The position numbers and the translations under genes are program-made. A model generated the notes under the pieces. That model had not been told where the DNA came from. It ran no database searches and saw nothing but the letters and a program-made list of their open reading frames with translations. A DNA stretch of 46,596 bases from a virus, in IMG/VR virus record IMGVR_UViG_3300032820_001214, positions 1 through 46,596 of that record; one strand, given 5' to 3'. Below, piece by piece: positions 25,139 to 33,452 of this stretch; within the stretch, counting starts at the first letter, position 1, and each line of letters starts with the position of its first letter.

Positions 25139-25613
25139 CTCTATATGCACCAACGTTTTCCCAAGGATATACTAACCATACATCTTCTTCAGCTTTGTTT
25201 ACTTCGTGACACCAATAATTAACACCTTGAAATTCACTTGATAAGTTTTCAGTTAAAACTGCAAAGCGAACATTAGTACATTGATCATTAAGACACCAAT
25301 CATGACTAATCCATTTAAAAGTAGCACCTGAATCATTAATATCATCTACTACTAAAATATTTTTTCTTTTTGCGACAGCATCTTCAGCCATCCATGTATT
25401 AGATTCATTTTTTCTAGCATGATCACGTAAAGCAACCTTTAATGATTCACATCTAATATCTAGCATATTGCTTAATATCGCCGCTGGTATATTACCCCCT
25501 CTTGTAATTCCAACTATGTAATCGGGAACCCACATATCTTTATACATACCAAGTACAATTTGTTTGCACATATTTTCTATGTTAGTCCAACTATAATAAT
25601 GTTTTTTAACCAT
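25131..25613 (-). CDS. Phosphoribosyltransferase
   Basis: 160 residues. The PRPP-binding motif ILVVDDINDSGATF is at 86-99, preceded by VGITRGGNIPA at 34-44, the standard first loop. It is similar in size to hypoxanthine/xanthine-type enzymes, so a purine salvage role is likely, but the hood domain that sets the substrate is not recognised. It overlaps the oxygenase gene upstream by eight bases. Confidence 0.85.
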   Translation of the reverse strand: MVKKHYYSWTNIENMCKQIVLGMYKDMWVPDYIVGITRGGNIPAAILSNMLDIRCESLKVALRDHARKNESNTWMAEDAVAKRKNILVVDDINDSGATFKWISHDWCLNDQCTNVRFAVLTENLSSEFQGVNYWCHEVNKAEEDVWLVYPWENVGAYRDD

Positions 25614-26232
25614 TTATAATCCTTATTTTATTTTGTTGTAATCCTTCTCCACTATCATGTGGACCCAGGCCTTCTTCTTTAATGTTCGTTTGTCTTCTTT
25701 TTAATGTTTCTTCTGTAACAAACTTTAAAGCAGGTGTAAACCGTTGCTTATGTCTAAATCCTGTTGCAGTATGTAACATAGTGCTTGGAAACGTAATAAT
25801 ACGCCCAGGTATAGGTGCTACTGCATAAATCATTTTTTTAGCATCTGTAAAAAGTTTTGTTTCACCACCATCGTTAATATCCCAAAATTTATTTGCATAA
25901 TATATTAATGTTATTGCTTCAGGAGTATCATCATCGTTATGATACAAAGCATTTTCATTTGGTGCAAAGAAATTACAAGAAGATTTCCAAAGTGCTAACT
26001 TGTTAACTTCAGGACAATTCTTTTCACAAAATTCCCATAAAAATTTAAAAGTTGCAGTATTTGTTATTCCTTCACAAGCCATTCCTGTTGGAACAGGGTT
26101 CTCTACATTATCATAAGCCCCAAAAGTAAATTTTAAATTTGCACATTCTGTTTCAAGTTCTTTTATTCTTTCACTTGAAAAAGCCTCGTCATAAATTTTA
26201 AGTCTGCCATCAATGTGACTACCTACTATCAT
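25606..26232 (-). CDS. 2OG-Fe(II) oxygenase, prolyl-4-hydroxylase type
   Basis: 208 residues. H98-N-D100, the family's GGET-x-LF turn at 122-128, distal H154 and R164 form the full iron and 2-oxoglutarate site of the P4Hc fold. Marine T4-like phages often carry P4Hc proteins; the target is unknown. The start and stop of this gene and of the cupin gene form ATGA-type overlaps. Confidence 0.85.
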   Translation of the reverse strand: MIVGSHIDGRLKIYDEAFSSERIKELETECANLKFTFGAYDNVENPVPTGMACEGITNTATFKFLWEFCEKNCPEVNKLALWKSSCNFFAPNENALYHNDDDTPEAITLIYYANKFWDINDGGETKLFTDAKKMIYAVAPIPGRIITFPSTMLHTATGFRHKQRFTPALKFVTEETLKRRQTNIKEEGLGPHDSGEGLQQNKIRIING

Positions 26233-26657
26233 ACTCCGTATTTTTCCTTTAAATACTGTTCGTTATTAATCCATTCACCGTTTCTTATAAATCCCCAGTC
26301 TTGTTGTTTTTGTCCCATAAAGAACAAACTCCAACACGGTATTTCGTTACCGTCTGTATCTTTTTTAAGTTCTAGTCTATGTAAAGATTGTGCTTTACAA
26401 AAACGAAAATGTCCTGGGCCACGCCAAAATTTACCTTCAGGTGTGTGTTCGTAATATCCACCTTTTAAAATAATCGTAAAATAATCCCATGGATGATCAT
26501 GTAAGTCATCTAAGTCGCTAACTAAAATTTTATGTAACGTGAGGTTAAACGGAAACCTTTTTCTATCTTTTAAAAACAAATAATACCTAACCAAATACGG
26601 AATTTTATTATACCGATCATATATAACTCGTTTTCTATTTTTAAACAGACCCATCAT
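26229..26657 (-). CDS. Cupin-fold protein
   Basis: 142 residues from the ATG at 26657 (a second ATG follows at once); AGGA lies upstream. A histidine cluster (LHDHPWDYF) and an ILKGGYYEH strand, then a later SLHRLEL strand, give a single cupin barrel with possible metal ligands. Such proteins can be sugar isomerases or dioxygenases, or only bind sugars. Next to a glycosyltransferase operon, a sugar role is plausible. Confidence 0.65.
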   Translation of the reverse strand: MMGLFKNRKRVIYDRYNKIPYLVRYYLFLKDRKRFPFNLTLHKILVSDLDDLHDHPWDYFTIILKGGYYEHTPEGKFWRGPGHFRFCKAQSLHRLELKKDTDGNEIPCWSLFFMGQKQQDWGFIRNGEWINNEQYLKEKYGV

Positions 26658-26994
26658 TTTGAGGTTCCTCGTATGTATAATCATCTTTAACTAGATCATA
26701 GACAGTTTTAAATTTTTCATATTGGATCTTGAGACCAGGATATTTTTTAATCATATCTTCAATAATTACTTCTGATGGCCAATTGTCAAATGTCTGTCTC
26801 TGCCATTCAGTTCCTAAAGCATTATTATCTATGTTTATATTAATAGGTGTACTAGGTGCTGTTACAGTACCATAGTTTGTACTAGCATCAAATGATACAG
26901 TATAACTAGAATCAGATTCTCCTGCTATAGCCGGAGTAGTATCATATGATATTTTAAACGGCTGGTTTGGTAATGTTTTTGTATCAATTGTCAT
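26641..26994 (-). CDS. Hypothetical phage protein
   Basis: 117 residues from the ATG at 26994, which forms an ATGA overlap with the glycosyltransferase. The first half is Thr/Ser/Asn-rich and beta-like; the second half holds FDNWPSEVIIEDMIKKYP and an acidic tail. Not recognised. Confidence 0.65.
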   Translation of the reverse strand: MTIDTKTLPNQPFKISYDTTPAIAGESDSSYTVSFDASTNYGTVTAPSTPININIDNNALGTEWQRQTFDNWPSEVIIEDMIKKYPGLKIQYEKFKTVYDLVKDDYTYEEPQNDGSV

Positions 26995-28043
26995 TTGCAA
27001 TTCCTTAAGCACACATATAGTTTCTGACCGCTAAAGAAGTCTGCTTTTAATTTAGCAACCTGTTTTTGCACTAAAGGAATGTAGTCGTCATAGTTTTCTA
27101 TATAATCTCTAATTCTTTCTGTGATTTTTTCTTTATGATGTGTGTATGCTTTAAATGAAGCTGTCCATTCAGATGGATATTTGAATTCGTCTAAACCCAT
27201 TTCTTGGTAGCTTAATCTATCTGGTACCATTGGTATAGTATCAACTAACGCACCTTCGTACCAACTTATACCTAATGTTTCTTGTAAGTTAGCACTAAAC
27301 ACAATTTTAGCACGACCTAACAAATTATGATATTCATTTTTTGTTAATTCTTGGTCTTGACATACTATAAATTCATAGTCTGGCAATTGTGTTCTTAGGT
27401 CTCTAAATATGTCTGGTTGTTTTTCTGGTGCAATTCTATGTGGGAAAAGAATTAAATTTTCTTTTGGCATATTTCTATAAGAGTCTAAACTGTTAGCTAG
27501 ATACTCCATAGGCCAGCCTGTACGAATTATTTTACTTGGAGATGCATTTTTAAAACTTTCAAGAAACATATCAATATGGAATTTTGTTGCATAAAAGTTT
27601 TGATCATATGTTTCAAACATAGATTGTTCTGCAAATCTACACCAAGGTGCATCGCCGATTAATCTACCTAAAAAGTCTGCTGGATCATAACTACCGGCGT
27701 GCCACATACCACCAATTTTAATTTTTATACCTAGCAACTCTGCCATATACTTTAATTGTATAACAGTAGGATTCCATGCGTCTGTATATAAGAAGTAGTC
27801 ACCATCTTTAACTTCTCCTTTACAAAACATTTCACCTATTTGTTCTAGTTGTTTACTTTTGTAAACATTGGTACCACCAAAGTTAAGAAAAGCCCCAGGC
27901 GTTGTAGCCTGAGGAGTTTCTCCTCCACTAATTACAACAACTTCTTCTCTTGTAGCTTTCCGTAGTTGTACGGGTAGATACTCCTTCCATTGCTTGGTGT
28001 ATCTAGTATCAACTGCTTCTATGTCTACAATATAAATTGTCAT
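26991..28043 (-). CDS. GT-B type glycosyltransferase
   Basis: 350 residues. The C-terminal half carries ILFPHRIAPEKQPDIF, FSANLQETLGISWYEG and a PDRLSYQEM segment, which together fit the nucleotide-sugar-binding domain of a GT4-like glycosyltransferase. The acceptor could be phage DNA, a virion protein or a host surface glycan; nothing in the sequence decides this. ATGA overlaps on both sides. Confidence 0.75.
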   Translation of the reverse strand: MTIYIVDIEAVDTRYTKQWKEYLPVQLRKATREEVVVISGGETPQATTPGAFLNFGGTNVYKSKQLEQIGEMFCKGEVKDGDYFLYTDAWNPTVIQLKYMAELLGIKIKIGGMWHAGSYDPADFLGRLIGDAPWCRFAEQSMFETYDQNFYATKFHIDMFLESFKNASPSKIIRTGWPMEYLANSLDSYRNMPKENLILFPHRIAPEKQPDIFRDLRTQLPDYEFIVCQDQELTKNEYHNLLGRAKIVFSANLQETLGISWYEGALVDTIPMVPDRLSYQEMGLDEFKYPSEWTASFKAYTHHKEKITERIRDYIENYDDYIPLVQKQVAKLKADFFSGQKLYVCLRNCK

Positions 28044-28252
28044 TGTTTTCGTTTATTCCTTCTAAAGCGACTTCTCGCTTGGCGTTCTTTTCTAGCCTTC
28101 TCAGGATCTAAAAATGCCTGCCAAACTTTAGACTTTTTATTATACAAGTCTCGCTCATCGAACTTGTATCCTTCAAAGCGACAAAAGTCGCGTAACTTAT
28201 CAAGATCATCAAAGATCTGCACTACGTCGGGTCGTTCCGCAAAGTAGCCCAC
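28040..28252 (-). CDS. Small basic conserved phage protein
   Basis: 70 residues. An acidic-aromatic first half with FDDLDKLRDFCRFEGYKF is followed by a strongly basic end (ERQARSRFRRNKRKQ) that could bind nucleic acid. Not recognised by function. Confidence 0.65.
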   Translation of the reverse strand: MGYFAERPDVVQIFDDLDKLRDFCRFEGYKFDERDLYNKKSKVWQAFLDPEKARKERQARSRFRRNKRKQ

Positions 28253-28269
28253 GATGTTTTCTCCTTCAT

Positions 28270-28707
28270 CTAGCTATGTGCATATTGAATATGGCAACCG
28301 TTTTCGCCATCTTCAGAAATGTCAATGTGTACTGTTCTACCTGGATAACGGCTATTAACTTTTTCATATAAGTCATCGGCCATCATCTCACAAGATTTGT
28401 AGTCTACATTTAGTTCCCCTTCATATAGTTCCTCCAACCATCGTTTAAATTGTATAAATTCGATATCCCTATCATCATGGAATACATCGATCGCTACTTT
28501 AAAATGAAATGTATGTCTGTGTGGGTATCCTAAAAAGGATACATCAAACTTATCTCCAGTAGCTAATTTTGGGTCATCAAGTGCCGCAGGATACTTATGT
28601 ATCCCTTCTTTGCGGAACGTAACCCATATCATACGTTTTGCGTTTCGTATGCGTTTCTCGTCTGCTTCTTTTTTCATATTTTCTAATACCATTCGGTCCA
28701 TTGTCAT
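28270..28707 (-). CDS. queD: 6-carboxytetrahydropterin synthase-like protein (QueD family)
   Basis: 145 residues from an ATG at 28707. A PHRHTFHF segment supplies the HxH zinc pair (H63, H65), H37 in GIHKYP may be the third ligand, and a SEDGENGCHIQY end matches the closing glutamate region of PTPS/QueD proteins. The cysteine that normally precedes the HxH is absent. Start choice: an ATG at 28719 exists, but the promoter at 28721-28749 would start RNA near 28714, so a later ATG (28707, 28701 or 28692) is more likely. QueD makes 6-carboxytetrahydropterin for QueE. Confidence 0.7.
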   Translation of the reverse strand: MTMDRMVLENMKKEADEKRIRNAKRMIWVTFRKEGIHKYPAALDDPKLATGDKFDVSFLGYPHRHTFHFKVAIDVFHDDRDIEFIQFKRWLEELYEGELNVDYKSCEMMADDLYEKVNSRYPGRTVHIDISEDGENGCHIQYAHS

Positions 28708-28720
28708 TATTGCTACCATT

Positions 28721-28749
28721 AGTATAGTACCTTCCGTGCTATTTGTCAA
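28721..28749 (-). promoter_or_regulatory. Sigma70-type promoter for queD
   Basis: Minus strand TTGACA (28749-28744), 17 bases, TATACT (28726-28721). The -35 box overlaps the 3' end of the upstream gene. Confidence 0.65.
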
Positions 28750-29278
28750 CCTCTATTGGTTCGTCTTTTGAATAATCATCCCATCTTGTAAACTTGTTTC
28801 GATCCATCAAGTCGTGTACTTGATGTATCCAAACTCCAGGATTAGTTGCATCAAAATTCTCGTCATCAAGTTTAATACAAGCATTATAGTTTAACTGATC
28901 AATGTTTGGTAATTTAACACTAATCTGTGAAATAAATTTTTCATAATCATTATATTCTTGTTGTATTACCCAATTGTGGTACTTGATATCATAATCAAGA
29001 GTTACCCAAAAGCCTTTGTCGAGTAATCCTAAGATACTCTCCGACCATAATTTAATTTCACCTGTATGATTTTGTATTAAGTCTACGTGGAAACTTTGGT
29101 TAGCACCAAGATAGATATGTTGGCTACCTTGATGTTCGGCGTGTTTAAGAATATCATCTAATGGTTGTGGTCCAACAACAAACAATGTGTCCATATCAAA
29201 TGCAGGTGTATGTTCAACTTCGAACCCAGTAAAAAATTTTACTCCGGATTCTACACCATCATTATAAACACGTTTCAT
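28739..29278 (-). CDS. Conserved phage protein next to queD
   Basis: 179 residues. It has VKFFTGFEVEHTPAFDM and LFVVGPQPLDDILKHAE in the first 50 residues, then H-x-D and many aromatic residues. The part LWSESILGLLDKGFWVTLDYD could be a barrel-like alpha/beta segment. I do not recognise a family. Its placement just upstream of queD suggests a link with deazaguanine metabolism, by context only. Confidence 0.65.
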   Translation of the reverse strand: MKRVYNDGVESGVKFFTGFEVEHTPAFDMDTLFVVGPQPLDDILKHAEHQGSQHIYLGANQSFHVDLIQNHTGEIKLWSESILGLLDKGFWVTLDYDIKYHNWVIQQEYNDYEKFISQISVKLPNIDQLNYNACIKLDDENFDATNPGVWIHQVHDLMDRNKFTRWDDYSKDEPIEVDK

Positions 29279-29281
29279 TTG

Positions 29282-29581
29282 TTATTCTCCACCTTCATCT
29301 CTTTCAAAAGGTGCGTCGCCTTCGTCGTTTTTAGAAATTACTTCTAAAATAGGCTTTTCTGTACACCCAACATGGACTAGTTCAACAGTCCAATCGTCTT
29401 TTAACATTCCTTGTACAGCTTCAAGTCCACGTGATCTAATAGTACCTTCCCAATCTTGTACAAATTCAACACATTCAGTTTTAGTATCAAAATGCCTAGA
29501 AAGAACGTTTACGATCTCGTCCCTTTGAAAACCGTTCGGCTCAGTTAATGTAAAAGCCAGTAACAGCATAAAAGTTTTCAT
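29282..29581 (-). CDS. Hypothetical protein
   Basis: 99 residues with an acidic end (it closes FERDEGGE) and two cysteines (near 37 and 73). The hydrophobic start is too short for a clear signal peptide. Not recognised. A sigma70-type promoter lies about 45 bases upstream. Confidence 0.6.
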   Translation of the reverse strand: MKTFMLLLAFTLTEPNGFQRDEIVNVLSRHFDTKTECVEFVQDWEGTIRSRGLEAVQGMLKDDWTVELVHVGCTEKPILEVISKNDEGDAPFERDEGGE

Positions 29582-29621
29582 TGTCTTACCTCTTGTTTGC
29601 CTAAAATACGATTATTGTCTT

Positions 29622-29649
29622 ATTATAACACAATATACTAATAAGTCAA
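29622..29649 (-). promoter_or_regulatory. Sigma70-type promoter
   Basis: Minus strand TTGACT (29649-29644), 16 bases, TATAAT (29627-29622), before the gene starting at 29581. Confidence 0.65.
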
Positions 29650-29834
29650 TGATCTAATTCTTCCAATTGCTCCAATTTATCTTTTATTCGGAGTTTCATT
29701 TTTTTGTGCCTTTTTATAATTGCCTTTGATTCCCAAGACCTATCTCCATCTCGGTCTTTTTCCATTTCTTCTACTTTGTTATGTAGATAACGGAATTCTT
29801 TCTTAAGTCGCCTCTGTCGTTTGTTCTTGCTCAT
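29646..29834 (-). CDS. DUF465/YdcH-like small coiled-coil protein
   Basis: 62 residues, almost wholly charged helix. The ending HKKMKLRIKDKLEQLE resembles the LKK-x-KL-x-LKD segment of DUF465/YdcH proteins, and a first helix with YLHNKVEEME fits the same two-helix hairpin. It overlaps the end of the DpdA-like gene by 32 bases. Confidence 0.5.
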   Translation of the reverse strand: MSKNKRQRRLKKEFRYLHNKVEEMEKDRDGDRSWESKAIIKRHKKMKLRIKDKLEQLEELDH

Positions 29835-31362
29835 TCTCCAGTTCCTCTAGTTTATGCTCATGCTCTTCAGTGAACTCATCATCTTCAACTAGTGGCGTTG
29901 TACCATCGGACACATCAAATAGTGAATTAAACTGAGCACTTGCATTCACAGTTCGTTTACCTGTCATACCTCTAGTTCCTATCACCGAAATCCAAAATTT
30001 ATTAAATTCTTCTATTACTGCCATTGCAGTATCTTTATTATCTGTTGCAAATATAGCCTCTATAATATCTCTAAAGTAAACTCTATCAAATCGTTCATCA
30101 ACTAGCATTTTAGGAATTACATTATTATCATATTGTCTGTTTGCTTCTTGTACTGCATTAATATGATGCCAAACATTATGTCCCATTTGAATTGCATAAC
30201 TAAATGAATCCCAACTAGTTCTACCTTCTTTACCTATCTTATTTAGGTCGCCTGGCTTATAACAACATACTTCTGAAACTTTTAATCCGTCCGTTATAGG
30301 TGAATTTTCAAAGTTTTTAAATATACCGTCTTGTAATACTGCATCTTTAAATAAACGAGAATCTGTAGCATACTTCTTATCATCTATACTCGGTACCATT
30401 CGGTACACCCATTTAGCTCTATCTTGTGTTTCTGTTTGAATATAAACTTGTCCATTTGCAGTTGCTAAGAAAGGACTTGCACAATCAAATGTAACTGTAA
30501 AGTTTGGATTGTGATATTTACGAACTGCTCGTTGTACGTCAGTTAGTAAGGCCGCCCATTCAAGTTTAGATGTACCTAAGAAGTGCATAAAGTCATGTTT
30601 ACCTGTTTCCAATAGTCCATCAAAACGTAATGCTACCAGTCTTTTTAATACTAGATGTATGTCACACATATTCTGACCACCCATTGACCAACCCCTAAAA
30701 TGATCGCTATATTTTTTAGGATCACAATAGTCTTTCATTTGCTGATACCAATCTTCTGCATCAGTATGATTTTCACCTTGTAAAACATTTAAGAATTTAC
30801 AATTACCATTTTGATTCTTCATAAAGTAATCGTTGTTAATGCGTGTTGCATTAACGGCATCTTGATAATTATCAATTCCTGTTGCTTTTGCTCCTGCTGG
30901 TGAACGAGATACCCAAGCTGGAATATCTAATATCATTCCATAATCCATATATGAATCCATCCAAGTAAGAACTTGTTCACGTTTCTTTTTAGCTTTAGGA
31001 CAACTAGGATCTTTCCAATCGCCTTCCCAGACACCTTTACCAATTTGGAAACCACCTGAGTCACCAAGTAGCCAACTGTTATTACGATCCCTGTTACGAA
31101 TCATATCTTCTTTAGGTGAATGTTTGTTTACGTCTAACTCGGCATGGCCTGCACTATATAGACTCCAATGGTATTTGAATAAACCCTTTTGTGGGTTTAA
31201 CCAGTTCATACTTTCTACATCATTTGGGAAGTTTGATGGCACTCTAGTTTTTTCAACATACTCTGCGTGTCGTTGTTTTCCTATATAAGTTGCAAAGAAG
31301 CCACTTATTGCTGGAAGGAATATTGCATAATCTTTTTGTGCAGTTGTTAAGTCTGTATTCAT
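29803..31362 (-). CDS. dpdA: DpdA-like DNA guanine transglycosylase (TGT superfamily)
   Basis: 519 residues. TGT motifs are in order: GDSGGFQIG with D101 (base recognition), LDIPAW with D146, VLQGEN at 193-198, GWSMGG at 224-229, and TFDCASP with D293, which lines up with the TGT nucleophile in its F-D-C-V-x-P segment. The C-x-C-x2-C zinc site of tRNA enzymes is not visible. Phage DpdA proteins exchange guanine in DNA for preQ0 or related bases, protecting it from restriction. FolE, QueD and QueE in the same window supply the substrate pathway. It is co-directional with the clamp gene. Confidence 0.85.
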   Translation of the reverse strand: MNTDLTTAQKDYAIFLPAISGFFATYIGKQRHAEYVEKTRVPSNFPNDVESMNWLNPQKGLFKYHWSLYSAGHAELDVNKHSPKEDMIRNRDRNNSWLLGDSGGFQIGKGVWEGDWKDPSCPKAKKKREQVLTWMDSYMDYGMILDIPAWVSRSPAGAKATGIDNYQDAVNATRINNDYFMKNQNGNCKFLNVLQGENHTDAEDWYQQMKDYCDPKKYSDHFRGWSMGGQNMCDIHLVLKRLVALRFDGLLETGKHDFMHFLGTSKLEWAALLTDVQRAVRKYHNPNFTVTFDCASPFLATANGQVYIQTETQDRAKWVYRMVPSIDDKKYATDSRLFKDAVLQDGIFKNFENSPITDGLKVSEVCCYKPGDLNKIGKEGRTSWDSFSYAIQMGHNVWHHINAVQEANRQYDNNVIPKMLVDERFDRVYFRDIIEAIFATDNKDTAMAVIEEFNKFWISVIGTRGMTGKRTVNASAQFNSLFDVSDGTTPLVEDDEFTEEHEHKLEELENEQEQTTEAT

Positions 31363-31365
31363 TTG

Positions 31366-31908
31366 TTACCCCAAATGTTCAATTGCCTCATAACCAAACC
31401 ATAAAGCAAATATAAGAAACGTATATCTTGTAATTGAAAATAGTGTTTGTGTTTTAATGTGTTTTCTTATTAACGGAAAAGCACCAAATACTAATGCAAT
31501 GGCAAGTCCTGCCCCTAACCATCCATCGTTTGTATTGTTTACTGCTTGAAACATAAAAATAAATATTTCCATAAATTCTCTAGCAAAAATAAAGAATATT
31601 GTAAACATTCCTACAAACAAACCTGTTTGTCCACTTTTAATATAGCTGACGTGTTGTTTAATATGCGCCGCCATATTCTTACTATTAAAGAACAAATAAA
31701 ACATTAATAAAGAAAGTAATGCATACATACCTACTTCGTATGCCTCTAATGCTTCACCTAAAAAGATTCCAGATGCTAATCCTGTTAGTAATCCTATAAA
31801 AGCTGGTACATATACTTTCCAATTTAAACCTATAGCTGTAGAAACCATGACAGTTAAAAACATCATTTCTAAAGCCTCACGCCCTACATAAACAAAACTT
31901 GCTAACAT
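31366..31908 (-). CDS. Short FTR1-like iron permease
   Basis: 180 residues with about six or seven hydrophobic segments. The two iron-binding REXXE motifs of FTR1/EfeU permeases are present: REALE at 10-14 in the first segment and REFME at 110-114 in the fourth. Bacterial EfeU is about 276 residues, so this is a compact version. It starts at the stop of the gp45 clamp gene (one base shared), so it is made from the same transcript. Iron transport is inferred from the motifs. Confidence 0.75.
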   Translation of the reverse strand: MLASFVYVGREALEMMFLTVMVSTAIGLNWKVYVPAFIGLLTGLASGIFLGEALEAYEVGMYALLSLLMFYLFFNSKNMAAHIKQHVSYIKSGQTGLFVGMFTIFFIFAREFMEIFIFMFQAVNNTNDGWLGAGLAIALVFGAFPLIRKHIKTQTLFSITRYTFLIFALWFGYEAIEHLG

Positions 31909-32642
31909 TATTTGCTCTGTGCGGGTAAGATATAGTTGTATTCAGATAATCCTGAATCAACGCTAATTTGCATAGCACCTTGATCAGAAAGTTTCATAGT
32001 TTGCTTCCCGTCAAGACTTAAAATAGCTTGTACTTGTGCTACTGGCCAACTCCAAGAATGTTTTAATTCTTTTTCAATTCCTGTATGTTGAAATACAAAA
32101 GAGCCTGCGTGTGTTGAATGATCACCAAAGTAGAATACTAAAGTGTTGTTTTCTGTTTTAACTGTAAAAACAGTTTCTTCTGCGTGTGCGGCACTTTGTA
32201 ATTTCATTCTGTTAATTGCCGCTATGCTTGGTTCAAATTCTACTTCCCAAGTTGCACCTTTAAATTTAACAGACTTTAATTTCTCATTAATAATTTCGCT
32301 ATTCATAAAACGATAATCATTTTGGAAATCACCTGCTTCGTTTTCAAAGTGAATATGTGTCGGAATAGTTACTCCGTTTCTATCTGCTTTTTCTACAGAT
32401 AGTTTTGCATTTTTCTGATATTCCGGATTCTTTAAATGCAAGGCTAACTTATCTAAGTTTGGCATACCAAATGTTTCTTTAAATTCAGAAACTGGATTTT
32501 TAGTTGTTGCTGATAAAATTACAGAACGATCCTCAGCCATACTCTCGATAGTAGTACTTTGGTCGTCGCCTGTAACCTTAACTAGATTAAGAAAGCCTAG
32601 TGAATGTGTATGGGCAACGATATCTTGTAAGATGTCTTTCAT
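31908..32642 (-). CDS. 45: DNA polymerase sliding clamp (T4 gp45-like)
   Basis: 244 residues, close to the 228 of T4 gp45. It has a helical start, a repeated beta-sheet layout with SIAAINRMK and WPVAQVQAILSLDG helices lining the ring, and an SEYNYILP C-terminus. The trimeric clamp tethers gp43 polymerase (35727-38402) and, in T4, also activates late transcription. A sigma70-type promoter precedes it, with GGAG nine bases before the ATG. Confidence 0.85.
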   Translation of the reverse strand: MKDILQDIVAHTHSLGFLNLVKVTGDDQSTTIESMAEDRSVILSATTKNPVSEFKETFGMPNLDKLALHLKNPEYQKNAKLSVEKADRNGVTIPTHIHFENEAGDFQNDYRFMNSEIINEKLKSVKFKGATWEVEFEPSIAAINRMKLQSAAHAEETVFTVKTENNTLVFYFGDHSTHAGSFVFQHTGIEKELKHSWSWPVAQVQAILSLDGKQTMKLSDQGAMQISVDSGLSEYNYILPAQSK

Positions 32643-32665
32643 ACGATTTTCTCCATTAAGTGTTT

Positions 32666-32694
32666 ATTATACGTGTCTTTTATTATAAAGTCAA
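32666..32694 (-). promoter_or_regulatory. Sigma70-type promoter for the gp45-FTR1-DpdA operon
   Basis: Minus strand TTGACT (32694-32689), 17 bases, TATAAT (32671-32666); the -35 overlaps the stop of the epimerase gene. Confidence 0.75.
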
Positions 32695-33452
32695 GCATTT
32701 TTTTGTAGTCCTCGCTCATTAAAATACTCAAATATATCGAGCGTAGGTTTCCAGCCAGACTTTTTTAATATTGAAATGTCTGCTTGATTATCAGTTCGTT
32801 CGTGTTTATCTCCGATTTTTAATTTAGGATATAAACCCAAATGGTCTGTAATATCTTTTAGTTTGTGTGATTTTCCTGTGCCCAAATCGATTACACCTGT
32901 TAATCGTTTGTCCATTAAATGAATTAGTGCGTCACAAATATCGCTAACGTGGATAAAATCTCGTTTATGGTTGTTGTTTATAAAATCAATTTCTCGTCTT
33001 AGAAGTTTTGGTATAAACATATCTGGCCTAGGTTCTTGGTCTCCATTGTATATAGTCGTAAATCGCAGGCCTAAAGCTCTTCGTGGTGCAACACGTTCAA
33101 TTGTATGTTTTGATAACGCATATGGATTTCTCCAAGGTTCTTTTGCAGTACTTGAACTTGCATATATAATTCTTGCTTTTGGAAATGCTTTAAATAATCT
33201 CTTTGATGCTAGTACATTATGTTCCCAATATTCTTTTGGGTGTGTAAGACTTCTTCTGACACCGCTCTTTCCTGCTAAATGAAATATTACATCTACATCA
33301 TAATCTAAATCACAATCTCTAAGATCTTGACCATCTAAAATATCAAGCGTATGAATTTCATGATCATATAACAATCTTATTCTTAATTCTGAGCCAACCA
33401 TTCCTTGGCTACCAGTTATTAATATTTTTTTTGAATGACGATCACGCACCAT
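32691..33452 (-). CDS. NAD-dependent epimerase/dehydratase
   Basis: 253 residues from the ATG at 33452, which overlaps the end of the gene upstream; ATGs at 33461 and 33491 are alternatives. A Rossmann GSQGMVG loop near residue 14, an FHLAGKSGVRRSL segment, ASSSTA and the catalytic Y-x3-K (YALSK) mark an extended SDR that acts on nucleotide sugars. It follows a nucleotidyltransferase, which could make such a substrate. Confidence 0.85.
   Translation of the reverse strand: MVRDRHSKKILITGSQGMVGSELRIRLLYDHEIHTLDILDGQDLRDCDLDYDVDVIFHLAGKSGVRRSLTHPKEYWEHNVLASKRLFKAFPKARIIYASSSTAKEPWRNPYALSKHTIERVAPRRALGLRFTTIYNGDQEPRPDMFIPKLLRREIDFINNNHKRDFIHVSDICDALIHLMDKRLTGVIDLGTGKSHKLKDITDHLGLYPKLKIGDKHERTDNQADISILKKSGWKPTLDIFEYFNERGLQKNA

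Noticed and set aside
29282-29581. Signal peptide on the 99-residue protein
   Set aside because: The hydrophobic run is short and there is no convincing cleavage site, so a cytoplasmic protein is as likely.
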